A program made the position numbers and the translations under genes. The notes beneath the pieces were generated by a model. The model was given only the letters and a program-made list of their open reading frames with translations. It had not been told where the DNA came from and did no database searches. From contig JAEEOO010000057.1 of the NCBI GenBank assembly GCA_016284315.1, positions 1 through 64,000 of the forward strand: a stretch of DNA of 64,000 nt, in the 5' to 3' direction. Every line of letters starts with the position of its first letter. Position 1 is the first letter of the stretch. The DNA is from Lachnospiraceae bacterium. Lineage in GTDB: Bacteria; Bacillota; Clostridia; Lachnospirales; Lachnospiraceae. Positions 25,103-33,921 of the stretch are shown piece by piece.

Positions 25103-26401
25103 ATGAGAGAAAAAGAGCTTATTGTATACAGAAATTTTGAAGACGGAAAGCTTCTTGAAAAAATGTCTTATCTTATGTCCAATTACGACGACGCAAGTCT
25201 CGGAAAGGGCGATCTAAGAAATCTTATGTATGAGTGTCTTCATGAACTTATCGAGGAGGCCGGAAATTACGGCTTCCACGGTAACCTTTGGCATACATAT
25301 CTTACCAATCTCCTTGTGAACAACGAAAACAGCTACAGTTGCGGTTGCGAGATCAAAGGAGAGATCACAGGAACGATCAACCGTGCAGCTCTGCACGATA
25401 TAGAAATCTTTAAAGAACTGTTTAATTTTGATTTTACTCCCGTTATGGAGACTCTTAATGTGCCTGACTTTGCCCTTGCACTTGACTATGAAGCTAGTAC
25501 AAGAGAGAGCAAGGTATATAACACCAGGATCTGTGGAAGGATATGCGATCTTTCCAAAGGTTTGGCGGGGGCCAAGGATGCCGTTTCCATGAAGGCGGTC
25601 CTTACACAGTTCTACAAAGATTACGGTGTAGGTAAATTCGGACTACACAAATCCTTCAGGATAACCCATGATGAAGACGGCGTTCATATTGTTCCCATAC
25701 TGAATATCGCCCATGTTAAGCTGGATGATCTTGTGGGATATGAGAGCGCCAAGAAAAAATTAAAGAACAATACAGAATCCTTTGTGATGGGTCTTAAAGC
25801 CAACAACTGTCTTCTCTACGGAGATGCGGGAACCGGTAAATCAAGTTGTATCAAGGCCATTGCAAATGAGTATTATGAGCGGGGACTGAGGATCATCGAG
25901 GTCTATAAGCATCAGTTCCAGGATCTTAACGAGGTTATCGCTCAGATAAAAAAGAGAAATTATAAATTCATCATTTATATGGATGATTTAAGTTTTGAGG
26001 ATTTTGAGATCGAGTATAAATATCTCAAGGCTATCATCGAGGGCGACCTGGAAAAGCGTCCTGCCAATGTGCTTATCTATGCTACATCAAACAGGCGGCA
26101 TTTGATCAAGGAGACGGTATCCGACAATGAAAACGCTAACAGCGATCTTCACAGTCAGGATACCATCCAGGAGAAATTGTCCCTGGCATACAGATTCGGC
26201 GTTACCATTTATTTCGGCTCCCCGGATAAAAAACAGTTTGCGGAGATCGTAAAGGCACTGGCTGCAAGAAACGGAATACTTCTTCCGGAGGAGGATTTAA
26301 TAGCGGAAGCGGGAAAGTGGGAACTTAGTCACGGAGGTTTATCGGGAAGGACTGCAACTCAATTCATAGATTATTTACTCGGCGCACATATGTCTACATG
26401 A
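25103..26401 (+). CDS. DUF815 family AAA ATPase
   Basis: A 432-aa protein. The C-terminal two thirds is a DUF815 P-loop ATPase: VGYESAKKKLKNNTESF, Walker A LLYGDAGTGKSS near residue 234, Walker B FIIYMDDLSFED near 293, and ATSNRRHLIKE with the sensor arginines. Residues 1-200 are a helical N-terminal region. Family function is not established. It follows pheA by 21 bases with a good GGGAGG site. Just after its stop lies a fragment of a receiver-domain gene. Confidence 0.87.
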   Translation: MREKELIVYRNFEDGKLLEKMSYLMSNYDDASLGKGDLRNLMYECLHELIEEAGNYGFHGNLWHTYLTNLLVNNENSYSCGCEIKGEITGTINRAALHDIEIFKELFNFDFTPVMETLNVPDFALALDYEASTRESKVYNTRICGRICDLSKGLAGAKDAVSMKAVLTQFYKDYGVGKFGLHKSFRITHDEDGVHIVPILNIAHVKLDDLVGYESAKKKLKNNTESFVMGLKANNCLLYGDAGTGKSSCIKAIANEYYERGLRIIEVYKHQFQDLNEVIAQIKKRNYKFIIYMDDLSFEDFEIEYKYLKAIIEGDLEKRPANVLIYATSNRRHLIKETVSDNENANSDLHSQDTIQEKLSLAYRFGVTIYFGSPDKKQFAEIVKALAARNGILLPEEDLIAEAGKWELSHGGLSGRTATQFIDYLLGAHMST

Positions 26402-26410
26402 TTATTTGTT

Positions 26411-26539
26411 ATTTTAAAGGAAAAATATCTCGAGGAATCCTTTGACGACTATATGTCAAAGCCCATCGAGATGAAGGCATTAAATGAACTTTTGACTAAA
26501 TACCTGCCTGAAGAAAAGATCGTTAAAACAGATTCTTGA
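26411..26539 (+). pseudogene. Relic of a receiver (REC) domain C-terminus
   Basis: Directly after the DUF815 gene, an open frame without a start ends at TGA 26537-26539. It encodes EKYLEESFDDYMSKPIEM, then about 20 residues ending LTKYLPEEKIVK. This is the end of a response-regulator receiver domain as found at the C-terminus of hybrid sensor kinases (GFDDYxSKPI, then the last helix). No start, no phospho-acceptor part and no upstream remainder exist, so it is a truncated leftover. It overlaps the ppk1 leader region. Confidence 0.75.
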
Positions 26540-26556
26540 TAAGGGGTAAGAGGATT

Positions 26557-28746
26557 ATGAAAACATCATTCTACGATCCAAAATATTACGTAAATCGCGA
26601 GATCAGCTGGGTTCAGTTCGACCACAGAGTGCTCAATGAAGCCAAGAATAAAAGAGTGCCTTTGTTTGAAAGGCTTAAATTCATGAGCATTGTGTCCTCC
26701 AACCTTGATGAGTTTTTCATGGTCAGAGTTGCATCCCTCATTGATATGATCCACGCGGATTATGATAAAAAGGACATTGCGGGAATGAAGCCCAAGAAGC
26801 AGTTGGAAGCTCTGCTTGCGGAGATTCAGCTTCTTACCACCGAGCAGTACAATGCTTTCAACCGCTCCCTTTTACCCGCCCTTAAAGAAAAGGCAGGAAT
26901 AGAAATAGTAAGACATCATGAGGAACTTACTCTCTCTGAGCAGACCTTTGTTGATAAGTATTTCAGAGAGACCGTATACCCGGTTCTTACCCCAATGGCA
27001 GTGGATTCATCAAGACCCTTCCCTCTTATCAGGAACAAGACTCTGAATATTGGAGCTATGGTCAAGAAGAAAGGTGTGGAAGGGGAGTTTGAATTTGCAA
27101 CGGTTCAGGTTCCCGCAGTCCTTGACAGACTTGTGCTTCTTCCCGGAAGGACAAGGGTTCAGAGAGTTATCCTTTTGGAGGAAGTTATCGAGAGAAATAT
27201 TTCAAAGCTATTCCTCCACTATGATATAGTTACCGCCCATCCTTACAGGATCACCCGTAACGGCGACTTTACCATTCAGGAGGACGAGGCTGAAGACCTT
27301 TTAAAGGAGATCGAAAAGCAGGTCAAGAAGCGTCAGAGAGGTGAAGCGATCCGCCTTGAAGTAGAGGATGAGATCGATAAGAGACTTCTTAAGTTCCTTA
27401 AAAAGGAACTCAAGGTAGGAGACAATTCGGTCTTTAAGATCGACGGCCCTTTGGATCTTACGCTCTGCATGAAGATATACGGTCTTGAAGGATATGATGA
27501 ATTTAGAGAACAGCAGCATCAGCCTGTTCCTGCCCCGGAATTTGAAGATGTGGGAAGCATTTTCTCCATCATAAGAAAAGGTGATGTCATGCTTCATCAT
27601 CCTTACCAGAGTTTTAAGCCTGTAGTTGATTTTATTAGGGAAGCTGCATCCGACCCCAAGGTTCTCGCAATCAAGCAGACTCTTTACAGAGTCAGCGGTA
27701 ACTCCCCTATCATTGCAGCTCTTGAGCAGGCTGCTTCAAATGACAAGCAGGTTACGGTTCTGGTAGAACTTAAAGCAAGGTTTGACGAGGAAAACAATAT
27801 TGAGTGGGCAAAGCAGCTTGAGAAAGCCGGAGTTCATGTTATCTATGGACTGGTTGGCTTAAAGACCCATTCAAAGATAACCCTGGTGGTCCGCAAGGAA
27901 GACACCGGAATAAGGCGTTATGTACACCTTGGAACCGGTAACTATAATGATGCCACCGCAAAGCTCTATACTGATATAGGTCTCTTTACCTGTGATGAAA
28001 AGATCGGTGAAGATGCCACAGCGGTGTTTAATATGCTCTCAGGGTATTCTGAACCCGAGGGATGGAATGACCTTATCCTTGCACCCATCTGGTTGAAGGA
28101 CAGGTTCCTTGAACTTATTACAAGAGAGACAAGGAATGCAAAGTCAGGAAAGAAGGCGCGCATTGTAGCTAAGATGAACTCTCTCTGCGATCCCGATATC
28201 ATTGCAGCTCTATATGCCGCAAGTACTGCGGGAGTTAAGATAGACCTTATAGTTCGCGGAATATGCTCCCTTAAGGTTGGGATACCCGGCGTCAGCGAGA
28301 ATATTACGGTTCGCTCAATCGTCGGTACTTTCCTTGAACACAGCAGGATCTTTTACTTTGAAAATGGCGGAAAGAGTGAGGTTTATTGTGGAAGCGCGGA
28401 CTGGATGCCCAGAAATCTTGAGCGTCGCGTTGAGATAGTATTCCCTATTAAGGAGAAGAGACTTCAGGAAGAACTTAAACACATCCTTGATGTTGAAATG
28501 CAGGATAACATTGGGGCTTCCATTCTTCAGCCCGAAAGTATACAATACGTTAAGCCCGACAGGCGCGGAAAGAAGACTGTCAACTCTCAGGAGATATTTG
28601 TTCGCGAGGCACAGGAAAAGTATGAAGCTGTATTCCCGGCGCAAAAGGAGACTAAGCGGCGTTTTGTGCCTGTTATGAGCAGCCCCGTCCCCGAGGACAC
28701 AGTGAAGCTTGCGCATAAGCGTAAAAAACAAAAAAATAATAGTTAA
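26557..28746 (+). CDS. ppk1: Polyphosphate kinase 1
   Basis: Builds inorganic polyphosphate from ATP, reversible; 729 aa, membrane-associated tetramer in characterised homologues. The ATG at 26557 (GTAAGAGGATT ahead) is chosen over an in-frame TTG at 26536 inside the receiver relic. N-domain: REISWVQFDHRVLNEA and SNLDEFFMVRVA. The catalytic phospholipase-D-like domains carry KTHSKITLVVR (autophosphorylated His region) and FLEHSRIFYF (second HxK-like motif). The C-terminus is a basic tail. No ppx gene is nearby. Confidence 0.95.
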   Translation: MKTSFYDPKYYVNREISWVQFDHRVLNEAKNKRVPLFERLKFMSIVSSNLDEFFMVRVASLIDMIHADYDKKDIAGMKPKKQLEALLAEIQLLTTEQYNAFNRSLLPALKEKAGIEIVRHHEELTLSEQTFVDKYFRETVYPVLTPMAVDSSRPFPLIRNKTLNIGAMVKKKGVEGEFEFATVQVPAVLDRLVLLPGRTRVQRVILLEEVIERNISKLFLHYDIVTAHPYRITRNGDFTIQEDEAEDLLKEIEKQVKKRQRGEAIRLEVEDEIDKRLLKFLKKELKVGDNSVFKIDGPLDLTLCMKIYGLEGYDEFREQQHQPVPAPEFEDVGSIFSIIRKGDVMLHHPYQSFKPVVDFIREAASDPKVLAIKQTLYRVSGNSPIIAALEQAASNDKQVTVLVELKARFDEENNIEWAKQLEKAGVHVIYGLVGLKTHSKITLVVRKEDTGIRRYVHLGTGNYNDATAKLYTDIGLFTCDEKIGEDATAVFNMLSGYSEPEGWNDLILAPIWLKDRFLELITRETRNAKSGKKARIVAKMNSLCDPDIIAALYAASTAGVKIDLIVRGICSLKVGIPGVSENITVRSIVGTFLEHSRIFYFENGGKSEVYCGSADWMPRNLERRVEIVFPIKEKRLQEELKHILDVEMQDNIGASILQPESIQYVKPDRRGKKTVNSQEIFVREAQEKYEAVFPAQKETKRRFVPVMSSPVPEDTVKLAHKRKKQKNNS

Positions 28747-28804
28747 GGAACAGTCTAACTGCACTTGTGCCTTGAGAATCTTATAGTTTGGAGATTTTGT
28801 AACA

Positions 28805-29371
28805 ATGAAGACTTATTTAGCCTCTGCGTCACCAAGGAGAAAGGAACTCCTTGCACAGATAGGGATCGAATTTGAGATCAAGGTCAGTGATGCTGACGAA
28901 AAGAGCGACATCACCGATCCTGCAAAACTTGTGGAGGAACTCTCAAGAAGAAAGGCTTTTGCCGTAGTAGATGAACTTAAGAAGGAAGGCCGGGAAGACT
29001 TCCGTGTTATCGGTGCGGATACCGTTGTTGCACTTGAGGGAAAGATCCTTGGAAAACCCAAGGATAAAGACGCGGCGGTAGGCATGCTTAAAAGCCTCAG
29101 CGGAAAGAGCCATGATGTATTTACCGGAGTAACCGTTGTTTACGATGATGGAAAAATGAAAACATTCCACGAGCGCACTGTAGTTTCATTTTATGAGATG
29201 ACTGATGAAGAAATAAAAGAGTATGTCGAAAGCGGAGATCCTCTTGATAAAGCCGGAAGCTACGGAATTCAGGGATTTTGTGCAAGATATATAAGCGGGA
29301 TCCGTGGAGATTACAACAATGTGGTTGGTCTTCCAATAGGACGTTTATACCAAGAGATTAAGAAAATTTAA
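28805..29371 (+). CDS. maf: Maf-like nucleoside triphosphate pyrophosphatase
   Basis: A 188-aa house-cleaning pyrophosphatase that hydrolyses dTTP/UTP and modified nucleotides to the monophosphate. Motifs: ASASPRRKELL (5-15), SDADEK, VIGADTVVALEG and GSYGIQG near 154-160. The Lys/Gln pattern (GKILGKPKD and IQG) fits the YhdE-type dTTP/UTP enzymes. Transcribed after ppk1, with 58 bases between. Confidence 0.94.
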   Translation: MKTYLASASPRRKELLAQIGIEFEIKVSDADEKSDITDPAKLVEELSRRKAFAVVDELKKEGREDFRVIGADTVVALEGKILGKPKDKDAAVGMLKSLSGKSHDVFTGVTVVYDDGKMKTFHERTVVSFYEMTDEEIKEYVESGDPLDKAGSYGIQGFCARYISGIRGDYNNVVGLPIGRLYQEIKKI

Positions 29372-29383
29372 TTGTATACACTA

Positions 29384-29413
29384 TTTACACATATTCAGTG
29401 TGTTGTATATAAT
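29384..29413 (+). promoter_or_regulatory. Promoter for the sortase gene
   Basis: TTTACA (29384-29389), 18-bp spacer and TATAAT (29408-29413). The predicted start at about 29420 is only a few bases before the ATG at 29424, and no ribosome site fits in between. Confidence 0.6.
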
Positions 29414-29423
29414 TTTATATGGT

Positions 29424-30341
29424 ATGAAAGATAGCAAAACAAAACTGAAAATATGGACCGTAATTCTTTTGACGGTAGGTGTACTTCTATTGGCAGCAGG
29501 ATTTGTTACCATGTATTTTGAAAACACCGGCCGGGCAAGAAGCGGAGCGAGGGTTATCGATGATGTTTCGCAGCAAGACAGTGCGAAATCTGAGGCAGAT
29601 AAGGAACTTCAAGACGACGAGGAGAATTCATCGGTAACCGACGGTGATAATTCTGATATATCCAATATTGACGATTCGGAAGGATCCGAAGAAGTTGTAG
29701 AAGAAATTGCCGAGGAAGTCGAAGAAAAAGTTTTGATCCCCAATCCTTATAAAGACTATTTTCTTGAGAATGAGGATATGGCGGCATGGATCGTGGTCCC
29801 GGGTACAGTCATAGATTATCCTGTGATGTGGACTCCCGAGGATGAAGAGTATTATCTCAAACGTGACTTTAATAAAAAGAGTAGCGCTGCGGGATGCCTT
29901 TTACTTGATACTGATTCCTGCATGGATCCTTTGACTGACAATCTCATTATTCACGGTCACAACATGAAAGACGGCTCCATGTTTGGGTCCCTCTTAAAAT
30001 ACGAGAAAGAGGACTATTACGAGGAGCACAAATATATTCATCTCTACGGAAAAGATTATGAGCATGTATACGAGGTAATGGCAGTGTTCCGTTCGCAGGT
30101 TTTCTATGCCGGCGATACATGCTTCAAGTTTTACAAGTTCTTTAATGCTCAGACGGAAGAAGAGTTTAATGACTTTTATGAAAACGTAAAAGAAATGTCT
30201 GTTTATGATACGGGAGTTACAGCTTCCTTCGGAGACAGATTCATTACTCTTTCAACTTGCGCCTACCACGTTGACAACGGAAGGTTTGTCGTGGTGGCAA
30301 AAGAAATTGAACCCGGCGGTTTTTATGAACCGTTTGAATAA
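29424..30341 (+). CDS. Class B sortase
   Basis: A 305-aa membrane-anchored transpeptidase that attaches surface proteins to peptidoglycan. TM anchor at about residues 11-32, an acidic linker (about 40-105, many Glu/Asp), then the sortase barrel. Catalytic residues: His in LIIHGHNM, Cys in TLSTCAYH, Arg in NGRFVVVA. The segment between strands 6 and 7 (YEEHKYIHLY..YEVMAVF) is long, as in SrtB. The adjacent gene encodes a protein with a VPKTG sorting signal, its probable substrate. The upstream GTG at 29400 lies inside the promoter, so ATG 29424 is preferred. Confidence 0.9.
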   Translation: MKDSKTKLKIWTVILLTVGVLLLAAGFVTMYFENTGRARSGARVIDDVSQQDSAKSEADKELQDDEENSSVTDGDNSDISNIDDSEGSEEVVEEIAEEVEEKVLIPNPYKDYFLENEDMAAWIVVPGTVIDYPVMWTPEDEEYYLKRDFNKKSSAAGCLLLDTDSCMDPLTDNLIIHGHNMKDGSMFGSLLKYEKEDYYEEHKYIHLYGKDYEHVYEVMAVFRSQVFYAGDTCFKFYKFFNAQTEEEFNDFYENVKEMSVYDTGVTASFGDRFITLSTCAYHVDNGRFVVVAKEIEPGGFYEPFE

Positions 30342-30365
30342 AGGTAAACATTGGGAGGACAAAAA

Positions 30366-31148
30366 ATGAAAAAAATAGTGAGTATAGTAGGCATGATGCT
30401 TGGCGCTCTTTTGGTAGTGGGAGTTCTTCAGAAACCCATCCACTCAAATGCTGCTACCACATACAAGCTGACTTACAATGCCGGTGAGTGGTATTCCAGC
30501 GGAGATAATGGGGTAACCTGGTATTCCGGAGGTGCATCATATATTACTGAGCACTTTCAGGATGGAGATGTGATCATAGTAGATGGTCAGAGTTCTTCAA
30601 CTGAGATGATCACTTTCTCAGTTCCCGGAAAGATCGGAGAGATCGCTGTTATAGGCGGAGCTCAGGTAAATGTTACCGCTAAGGGAGCTACTCTTGCATA
30701 TGCGGTAACCGGTGGCAATGTACTTATCATCAACTGCGATGTTGATACTCTTAATGCCAATCATGGTGCTGTTAACCAGGTTAACGGTAATGTCGGAAGG
30801 ATAAATGCTACCTATAAGGATGGTGATCCCATCAAGGTTGGTGTTACCGGTACTGTAGGAAGTGCAAATGTACTTTTCTCAACAGATAAATGGACTCAGA
30901 AGACTGTGTACAATGTAGCAGCAGGAAAATTTGAGTTGGACAATGATGGATATTTCGTGACAAAAGCTGATTATTACAGCCTTGATCCTTCAAGCGCTCC
31001 TGCTTCAAATTCGTCAGCGTCATCCAATCAGGGCGGACAGCTTGACAAGGTTCCCAAGACCGGCAGAGGATCATTTGCAGTGATCCTTATCGCTGTAGCG
31101 GGTCTCTTCATTGAAGGCGGACTTATCCTTTACAGAAAGACAAGATAA
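30366..31148 (+). CDS. Surface protein with VPKTG sorting signal
   Basis: A 260-aa secreted protein: signal peptide (KKIVSIVGMMLGALLVVGVL, cleavage probably after SNAA), about 170 residues of repetitive beta-strand character (GEIAVIGGAQVNVTAKG), a Ser/Ala-rich linker, then VPKTG, a hydrophobic stretch and RKTR tail. This is a complete cell-wall sorting signal with V in place of L. It directly follows the class B sortase with an excellent GGGAGG site and ends at a terminator, so the pair forms one unit. Confidence 0.88.
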   Translation: MKKIVSIVGMMLGALLVVGVLQKPIHSNAATTYKLTYNAGEWYSSGDNGVTWYSGGASYITEHFQDGDVIIVDGQSSSTEMITFSVPGKIGEIAVIGGAQVNVTAKGATLAYAVTGGNVLIINCDVDTLNANHGAVNQVNGNVGRINATYKDGDPIKVGVTGTVGSANVLFSTDKWTQKTVYNVAAGKFELDNDGYFVTKADYYSLDPSSAPASNSSASSNQGGQLDKVPKTGRGSFAVILIAVAGLFIEGGLILYRKTR

Positions 31149-31165
31149 TAAATTCAACAAATAAC

Positions 31166-31198
31166 AAAAGCCGTAGGGATCGTTCCTACGGCTTTTTG
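31166..31198. terminator. Bidirectional terminator between surface protein and PHP gene
   Basis: A 12-bp stem (31166-31177 with 31185-31196) flanked by A-tract and T-tract; serves both converging genes. Confidence 0.92.
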
Positions 31199-31216
31199 AT
31201 TGCGATGATATAACTG

Positions 31217-32071
31217 TTAATTTTTTCCGGCTGCTTTTTTAAGTTCCGGCCAAATGAAATCCGGAACACTTAAACTTCCGTAACCGGTGCCCATTTCAAG
31301 TCCGGGTTTGTTTTCTCCGTGGAAATCGGATCCGCCGCTTATGGCAAGTCCGTATTTATCTGCGAGAGACCTTACGTATCTCTCATCTGCCTGAGTGTGT
31401 GTGCAGTAGAGCGCTTCGATTCCTACAAGACCGGCCGCTTTCATTTCTGCGATAAGCCTGTCTAGTTCCTCAGGCTCAAAATTATAGATCATGGGATGAG
31501 CCAGAACGGGAATTCCACCTGCTTCCAAAGCCATTTCTACTGCCTGAACCGGAGTGACCTTTTCTCGGGGAACATATCCGGGACATCCGGGTCCCAAATA
31601 TCTCTCAAAGGCCTCTTTTGAGGATTTAACATATCCGTACTCCTGCAGATATCTAGCAAAGTGAGCTCTTGTAAGGACGCAGTTCGGAAACATGGAAAGC
31701 ATTCCTTCGTAGGTTATGCCTATCCCGAGAGAGGCAAGCTTCTTGGCCATCTTCTCGTTACGTCCGTCTCTTGAATCTATAAAGAATTTAAGCTTTCCGC
31801 AGAAACTTTCATTATGGTGGTCGATGGCGAGCCCTACAACATGGACATCCCTGCCACTCCACTCTGTGGAAAATTCGATTCCGGGAATTACTTCGGGTAC
31901 TTTGTCTGAATTAATACTGTGTGCAAAGGAAATGGCTTCATCTATTCCTTCAACTGTGTCGTGATCCGTAAGGGCAAAGGCTGTAAGGCCAATGTCCATG
32001 GCGTGGGTCACAAGCTGTGAAGGAGTGAAAGTACCGTCAGATTTAGTTGAATGATTGTGTAAATCTATCAA
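31217..32071 (-). CDS. PHP-domain phosphoesterase (TrpH/RNase AM type)
   Basis: A 284-aa metal-dependent phosphoesterase. The family start MIDLHNHSTKSDGT (His5, His7, Asp12) begins on a TTG codon; the fit to the family N-terminus makes it the likely start. Further ligands: TDHDTVEG near 36-43, PGIEFSTEW, PVLAHPM and SGGSDFHG near the end. TrpH-like proteins trim 5' ends of RNA or hydrolyse 3',5'-bisphosphates. Transcribed after the ABC-F gene on the minus strand. Confidence 0.88.
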   Translation of the reverse strand: MIDLHNHSTKSDGTFTPSQLVTHAMDIGLTAFALTDHDTVEGIDEAISFAHSINSDKVPEVIPGIEFSTEWSGRDVHVVGLAIDHHNESFCGKLKFFIDSRDGRNEKMAKKLASLGIGITYEGMLSMFPNCVLTRAHFARYLQEYGYVKSSKEAFERYLGPGCPGYVPREKVTPVQAVEMALEAGGIPVLAHPMIYNFEPEELDRLIAEMKAAGLVGIEALYCTHTQADERYVRSLADKYGLAISGGSDFHGENKPGLEMGTGYGSLSVPDFIWPELKKAAGKN

Positions 32072-32107
32072 GGCCTAAATCATTCCTTTCATATGTTTTT
32101 CAGAGGA

Positions 32108-33745
32108 TCAATCCTCATCATCTTCCTTATTTGCGGTAAATACAGTACGCTTTCTTGCCATCTCGTCGTTTGCAAGATAATCATCGTAAGTGGTGATCTT
32201 GTCGATGATGCTTCCGTCGGGAAGAATCTCGATGATACGGTTTGCGGTGGTCTGAACAAACTGATGGTCATGGCATGAGAAGAGGGCAACACCGGGGAAC
32301 TTGATAAGTCCGTTGTTAAGTGCGGTGATTGACTCCATATCAAGGTGGTTGGTGGGCTCATCAAAGATGAGGCAGTTAGCACCCTGGATCATCATCTTGG
32401 AGAGAAGACATCTTACCTTCTCACCTCCGGAGAGGATCTTTACCTTCTTGACGCCGTCTTCGCCGGGGAAGAGCATACGTCCCAGGTATCCGCGGACATA
32501 GGTTACATCCTTAACGGGAGAGTAGCCGGTAAGCCAATCGGTAATGGTAAGATCATTGTCAAACTCAGCGGTGTTGTCCTTGGGGAAGTATGCCTGTGAA
32601 GTTGTAACACCCCACTTGAAGCTTCCTGAATCGGGCTCAAGTTCGCCTGCAAGGATCTGGAAAAGAGTGGTCTTTGCAAGCTCGTTGCCGCCAACAAATG
32701 CGATCTTGTCTTCATGTCCCATGATGAATGAAACATTATCAAGAACTTTCTCGCCGTTGATAGTCTTTGTAAGGCCTTCAACGGTAAGGACTTCGTTACC
32801 GATCTCTCTCTCGGGACGGAAGTCGATGTAAGGATATTTACGGCTTGAAGGACGCATCTCATCAAGCTGGATCTTTTCAAGGGCACGCTTACGTGATGTA
32901 GCCTGCTTTGACTTTGATGCATTTGCGGAGAAACGGGAAATGAATTCCTGAAGCTCTTTGATCTGCTCCTCTTTCTTCTTGTTTGCTTCCTTCATCTGAC
33001 GGATCATGAGCTGGCTGGACTCGTACCAGAAATCGTAGTTTCCGGCGTAGAGCTGGATCTTGCCGTAGTCGATGTCAGCGATATGCGTGCAGACCTTGTT
33101 GAGGAAATATCTGTCGTGGCTGACAACGATAACGGTGTTGTCGAAGTCGATGAGGAAGTCCTCAAGCCATGCGATAGCATCAAGATCAAGGTGGTTGGTA
33201 GGCTCGTCCAGAAGAAGGATATCGGGGTTGCCGAAGAGAGCCTTTGCAAGGAGAACTTTAACCTTTAATGAACCGTCAAGTTCTGACATCTGGCTGTAGT
33301 GGAATTCGGTTCCGATACCAAGTCCGTTAAGGAGCATTGCAGCATTGCTTTCTGCTTCCCATCCGTCCATCTCTGCAAACTCTGCTTCAAGTTCGCTGGC
33401 ACGGATTCCGTCTTCCTCAGAGAAGTCTTCCTTAGCGTAGATGGCATCCTTTTCCTTCATGATCTGGTAAAGACGCTCGTTACCCATGATAACGGTGTCC
33501 ATAACAACGTATGAATCGTATTTGAAGTGATCCTGCTCGAGAACGGAAAGTCTCTGACCGGGAGTGATCACGATCTCACCATTGGTTGTATCGAGAGCAC
33601 CGGAAAGGATCTTGAGGAAAGTGGATTTACCGGCACCGTTGGCACCGATGAGTCCGTAGCAGTTGCCCTCAGTAAACTTAATGTTTACTTCTTCGAAAAG
33701 GGCTTTCTTTCCTACTCGGTAGGTCACGTTATTTGCACTTATCAT
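32108..33745 (-). CDS. ABC-F ATPase (YkpA/YbiT-like)
   Basis: A 545-aa soluble twin-ATPase that acts at the ribosome E site. The first Walker A GANGAGKST (about 34-42) is canonical; the first signature is ELDGSLKVK instead of LSGGE. The second P-loop reads GGNELAKTT, Ala replacing the usual Gly, and the second signature is LSGGEKVR. Both Walker B motifs (LLLDEPTNHLD, LIFDEPTNHLD) are intact. A linker with KSKQATSRKRALEK near 275-290 fits the P-site tRNA-interaction motif. These deviations occur in this subfamily as I recall it. Confidence 0.92.
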   Translation of the reverse strand: MISANNVTYRVGKKALFEEVNIKFTEGNCYGLIGANGAGKSTFLKILSGALDTTNGEIVITPGQRLSVLEQDHFKYDSYVVMDTVIMGNERLYQIMKEKDAIYAKEDFSEEDGIRASELEAEFAEMDGWEAESNAAMLLNGLGIGTEFHYSQMSELDGSLKVKVLLAKALFGNPDILLLDEPTNHLDLDAIAWLEDFLIDFDNTVIVVSHDRYFLNKVCTHIADIDYGKIQLYAGNYDFWYESSQLMIRQMKEANKKKEEQIKELQEFISRFSANASKSKQATSRKRALEKIQLDEMRPSSRKYPYIDFRPEREIGNEVLTVEGLTKTINGEKVLDNVSFIMGHEDKIAFVGGNELAKTTLFQILAGELEPDSGSFKWGVTTSQAYFPKDNTAEFDNDLTITDWLTGYSPVKDVTYVRGYLGRMLFPGEDGVKKVKILSGGEKVRCLLSKMMIQGANCLIFDEPTNHLDMESITALNNGLIKFPGVALFSCHDHQFVQTTANRIIEILPDGSIIDKITTYDDYLANDEMARKRTVFTANKEDDED

Positions 33746-33817
33746 TTTACACCTCTTAAAAATTCGAAAATCATTTTAATACACAACATTTCTTATTATA
33801 TGGGAATAAAAGTTTTT

Positions 33818-33846
33818 TTGCAACGTACTGACAATTGTTGTATAAT
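33818..33846 (+). promoter_or_regulatory. Promoter for the zinc-ribbon/DUF4190 gene
   Basis: TTGCAA (33818-33823), 17-bp spacer and TATAAT (33841-33846). Transcription is expected to begin near 33853, inside the left arm of the inverted repeat 33844-33893. Confidence 0.7.
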
Positions 33847-33893
33847 CTAAGTAATAACGAATATTTGTCTGAATATTCGTTATTACTTAGATT
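33844..33893. promoter_or_regulatory. Perfect 22-bp inverted repeat over the transcription start
   Basis: The arms 33844-33865 and 33872-33893 are perfectly complementary, with a 6-base loop. The left arm begins within the -10 box. It can be a large operator, or a hairpin at the very 5' end of the mRNA. Confidence 0.85.
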
Positions 33894-33921
33894 ACAAAAT
33901 TGGATTTTGGAGGTTTTTGAG

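Noticed and set aside
32108..33745. Inactivated ABC-F protein because of GGNELAKTT and DGSLK motifs
   Set aside because: These variants recur in the YkpA/YbiT subgroup as I recall it, and both Walker B motifs are intact, so inactivity is not supported.
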